The notes under the pieces: model-generated
The model's input: the letters and a program-made list of their open reading frames with translations, nothing else
Told to the model about the DNA's origin: nothing
Databases searched by the model: none
Position numbers and translations under genes: made by a program
Shown here: positions 62,175-64,000 of the stretch, in pieces
Position numbering within the stretch: the stretch's first letter is position 1
How the letters are laid out: every line of letters begins with the position of its first letter
Origin: SMWN01 sp965221455
Lineage (GTDB): Bacteria; Pseudomonadota; Gammaproteobacteria; Eutrophobiales; Eutrophobiaceae
Length of the DNA: 64,000 bases
NCBI GenBank assembly: GCA_965221455.1
Contig: OZ244890.1
Coordinates: forward strand, 248,001-312,000
Direction of reading: 5' to 3'

Positions 62175-63541
62175 TAACTGGAAAAATTCTGATAGTGGAT
62201 GATGAACCGGATATCAGAAATCTGATTAAGGAAATACTTGAGGATGAGGCTTTTGAAGTTGCAGTCGCAGAAGATGCAACTCAAGCAAACAACATTCGTG
62301 AAGAGTTCGGTCCGAATCTAATTTTGCTTGACATCTGGATGCCAGGTATCGACGGTATTACCCTGCTCAAGCAATGGAATGAGTCGGATCAGATGGATAT
62401 CCCCGTGGTCATGATCTCGGGTCATGGTACGGTTGAAACCGCCGTCGAAGCGACCCGCCTCGGTGCTTACGACTTTATAGAGAAGCCGCCTTCTCTCGCC
62501 AAATTAATATTAACGGTCAAACATGCCCTGGAAAAAACATCTCTACAAAAGGAAAATGTACGCCTTAAAGGATATATCCAACAAACCGATACACCGATTG
62601 GTAAAAGCAGGGTCATGCAGAATCTAAGAGAACAAATTTTGCAGATCGTCGACCACAACACACCAATCCTAATCAGTGGAGAATCAGGTACAGATAAAGA
62701 ACTTTTCGCACGTTTTCTACACAATCAAAGTGCCAGATCTGAAAAAGCATTTATCAGTGTTGGTATCTCGGCTTTATCAGCAGATAATTTTCTCATGGAG
62801 TTTTTTGGCAGTGGGGAGCCGGATAAAGACAGAACCGGTTTTTTTGAACAAGCGGATGGTGGCACCTTATTTCTCAAGGATATTGCTGATATGGATCCAT
62901 TGCTACAGGCCAAGCTGCAAAATACATTGGACAATCAATATTTTACACGCGTCGGCAATACCCGGTCACAGACGTTTGATATACATATTGTTGCAGCGAC
63001 CAGTCGTAACATCATTGAACTTGTGGATAAAGGACTATTCAGGGATGACCTTTATTATCAACTTAACGTCCTGCCTGTTTATATCCCGGCACTGCGCGAG
63101 CACGCCGAAGACATCCCGGAATTACTGGAATTTTATGTTAATTACTTCGCAGAAAGAGAAGGCCTGTCTTACCGTCACTTTAGTGTGGCCGCACAAAATT
63201 ATTTGCGCAACTATCCATGGCCGGGGAATATCAGGGAGTTAAAAAATTTGGTGCAAAGGTTGCTTATCCTCGGCAAGGAAGAAAATATTGAGATTAAAGA
63301 ACTGGAGTTGACAAGAGAAAAAATAATGACATCAGCCGAAGAACAAAGTTTTATACCCAATTTTGACATGCCGTTACGTGCAGCAAGAGAACAATTCGAA
63401 AAAGAATATTTACAACACAAACTTAACCTTGCAGGAGGTAGTGTCAGTAAAGTCGCGGAAGCCGTTGGTATGGAAAGGACACATTTATACCGCAAATTAA
63501 AATCACTCGGAATCCTGATCAAAAATCAGGATCCAAAATAA
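62171..63541 (+). CDS. ntrX: NtrX-like response regulator with degenerate AAA+ domain
   Basis: 456 residues. The receiver domain is complete (D10-D11, phospho-acceptor D54, K105). The AAA+ domain follows the NtrC pattern but is eroded: Walker A is GESGTDKE (170-177; Gly of GTGKE replaced by Asp), Walker B reads GGTLFLKDIADM (normal DE is KD), the GAFTGA loop is absent between FFGSG and FFEQADGG, and LYYQLN replaces LYYRLN. The C-terminal Fis-type HTH is intact (KVAEAVGMERTHLYRKLKSL). It most likely regulates by DNA binding without sigma-54 remodelling. Confidence 0.92.
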   Translation: MITGKILIVDDEPDIRNLIKEILEDEAFEVAVAEDATQANNIREEFGPNLILLDIWMPGIDGITLLKQWNESDQMDIPVVMISGHGTVETAVEATRLGAYDFIEKPPSLAKLILTVKHALEKTSLQKENVRLKGYIQQTDTPIGKSRVMQNLREQILQIVDHNTPILISGESGTDKELFARFLHNQSARSEKAFISVGISALSADNFLMEFFGSGEPDKDRTGFFEQADGGTLFLKDIADMDPLLQAKLQNTLDNQYFTRVGNTRSQTFDIHIVAATSRNIIELVDKGLFRDDLYYQLNVLPVYIPALREHAEDIPELLEFYVNYFAEREGLSYRHFSVAAQNYLRNYPWPGNIRELKNLVQRLLILGKEENIEIKELELTREKIMTSAEEQSFIPNFDMPLRAAREQFEKEYLQHKLNLAGGSVSKVAEAVGMERTHLYRKLKSLGILIKNQDPK

Positions 63542-63676
63542 ATTGGGCGATGCGAGAAGTCCGGCTATAGTGCGCCGAGCTTGTGTAATTGAGGTATCTT
63601 GAATCATCAAGCATTTATATAGGCTGAACATACAACTCAAAACCGGAATAATGACCACTACTACAGAAATCGAACA

Positions 63677-64000
63677 ATGAAAATTATCATCCTGGGTGCA
63701 GGTCAGGTCGGAGCCTCTGTAGCGGAAAATCTTGCTAATGAGGCGAATGATATTACTGTGGTTGACACAAACCCTGCGTGCCTCAGCAATCTGAGTGAAA
63801 AATATGATCTGGGGACAGTCCTCGGTATCGCATCACACCCTTCCGTGCTGGAACAGGCTGGTGCAGAAGATGCTGATATGATACTTGCAGTAACCAATAG
63901 TGATGAAACCAATATGATCGCTTGCCAGGTTGCCTACACCCTATTCCACACGCCCACGAAAATTGCGCGTGTCAGAGAGCCGGAATACCTGGCGAAGACC
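63677..64000 (+). CDS. trkA: Trk potassium uptake NAD-binding subunit TrkA (partial, 5' part)
   Basis: The first 108 residues run to the window edge. MKIIILGAGQVGASVAENLA is the glycine-rich NAD-binding motif of the RCK/TrkA-N domain; VTNSDETNMIACQVAY and KIARVREPEYL match E. coli TrkA closely. It gates the TrkH/TrkG channel from the cytoplasm. A 135-base gap from ntrX suggests its own promoter, but I see no good hexamers; a 5-bp hairpin lies at 63598-63611. Confidence 0.95.
   Translation, partial: MKIIILGAGQVGASVAENLANEANDITVVDTNPACLSNLSEKYDLGTVLGIASHPSVLEQAGAEDADMILAVTNSDETNMIACQVAYTLFHTPTKIARVREPEYLAKT

Noticed and set aside
63512..63532. 8-bp hairpin ATCCTGAT/ATCAGGAT as terminator of ntrX
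   Set aside because: It lies inside the last codons of ntrX and is followed by CCAAAATAAATTGG with no U-tract, so it is not a credible terminator.

Overview
The window comes from a non-enteric gammaproteobacterium with a moderately AT-rich genome. The evidence is the gene order (tRNA-Tyr/Gly/Thr-tuf-tRNA-Trp-secE-nusG-rplKAJL-rpoBC-str-S10-spc-alpha; mreBCD-mrdA-rodA-mltB-rlpA-dacA; gatCAB; dprA-(smg)-topA-tsaC; def-fmt-DUF4390-ntrYX-trkA) and proteins that read as gammaproteobacterial (QueD, TsaC, GatC, DUF2288, TrkA). I cannot name the genus. I found no prophage, insertion sequence, CRISPR array or plasmid-type gene; almost everything is housekeeping.

Layout. 1-3022 (+): the tail of an unidentified gene, a stand-alone protein with two cyclic-nucleotide-binding domains, and a YadGH-type ABC-2 exporter. 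3044-12800 (-): a cell-envelope block of ten co-directional genes, mreB-mreC-mreD-mrdA-rodA-mltB-rlpA-dacA, followed by a D-amino-acid transaminase and queD; MreBCD/PBP2/RodA form the elongasome and the others trim peptidoglycan. 13080-16710 (+): gatC-gatA-gatB for tRNA-dependent amidation plus a DUF2288 gene. 16777-19363: a small accessory patch with a uracil-DNA-glycosylase-like orphan, a cluster of extragenic inverted repeats, and dacB (PBP4). 19634-51777 (-): about 32 kb of translation and transcription genes in one direction, starting at a promoter before tRNA-Tyr and ending at a terminator after rplQ. It carries two nearly identical tuf genes. 51827-57718 (-): tsaC, topA, a decayed smg, dprA and a LysM protein. 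57870-64000 (+): def, fmt, DUF4390, an NtrY-like kinase, an NtrX-like regulator and the start of trkA.

The most informative anomalies are: a decayed smg (DUF494) gene between dprA and topA; an NtrX-like regulator whose AAA+ motifs are eroded and which lacks GAFTGA; absence of rsmB between fmt and DUF4390; tRNA-Tyr encoding CCG where CCA is expected; tuf copies that differ at the start codon and apparently one silent site; a probable AUU start for mreC; a tandem cyclic-nucleotide receptor without an output domain; and the orphan UDG-like gene beside the repeat cluster. I did not find a clearly new multi-gene system; the last two are the best leads.
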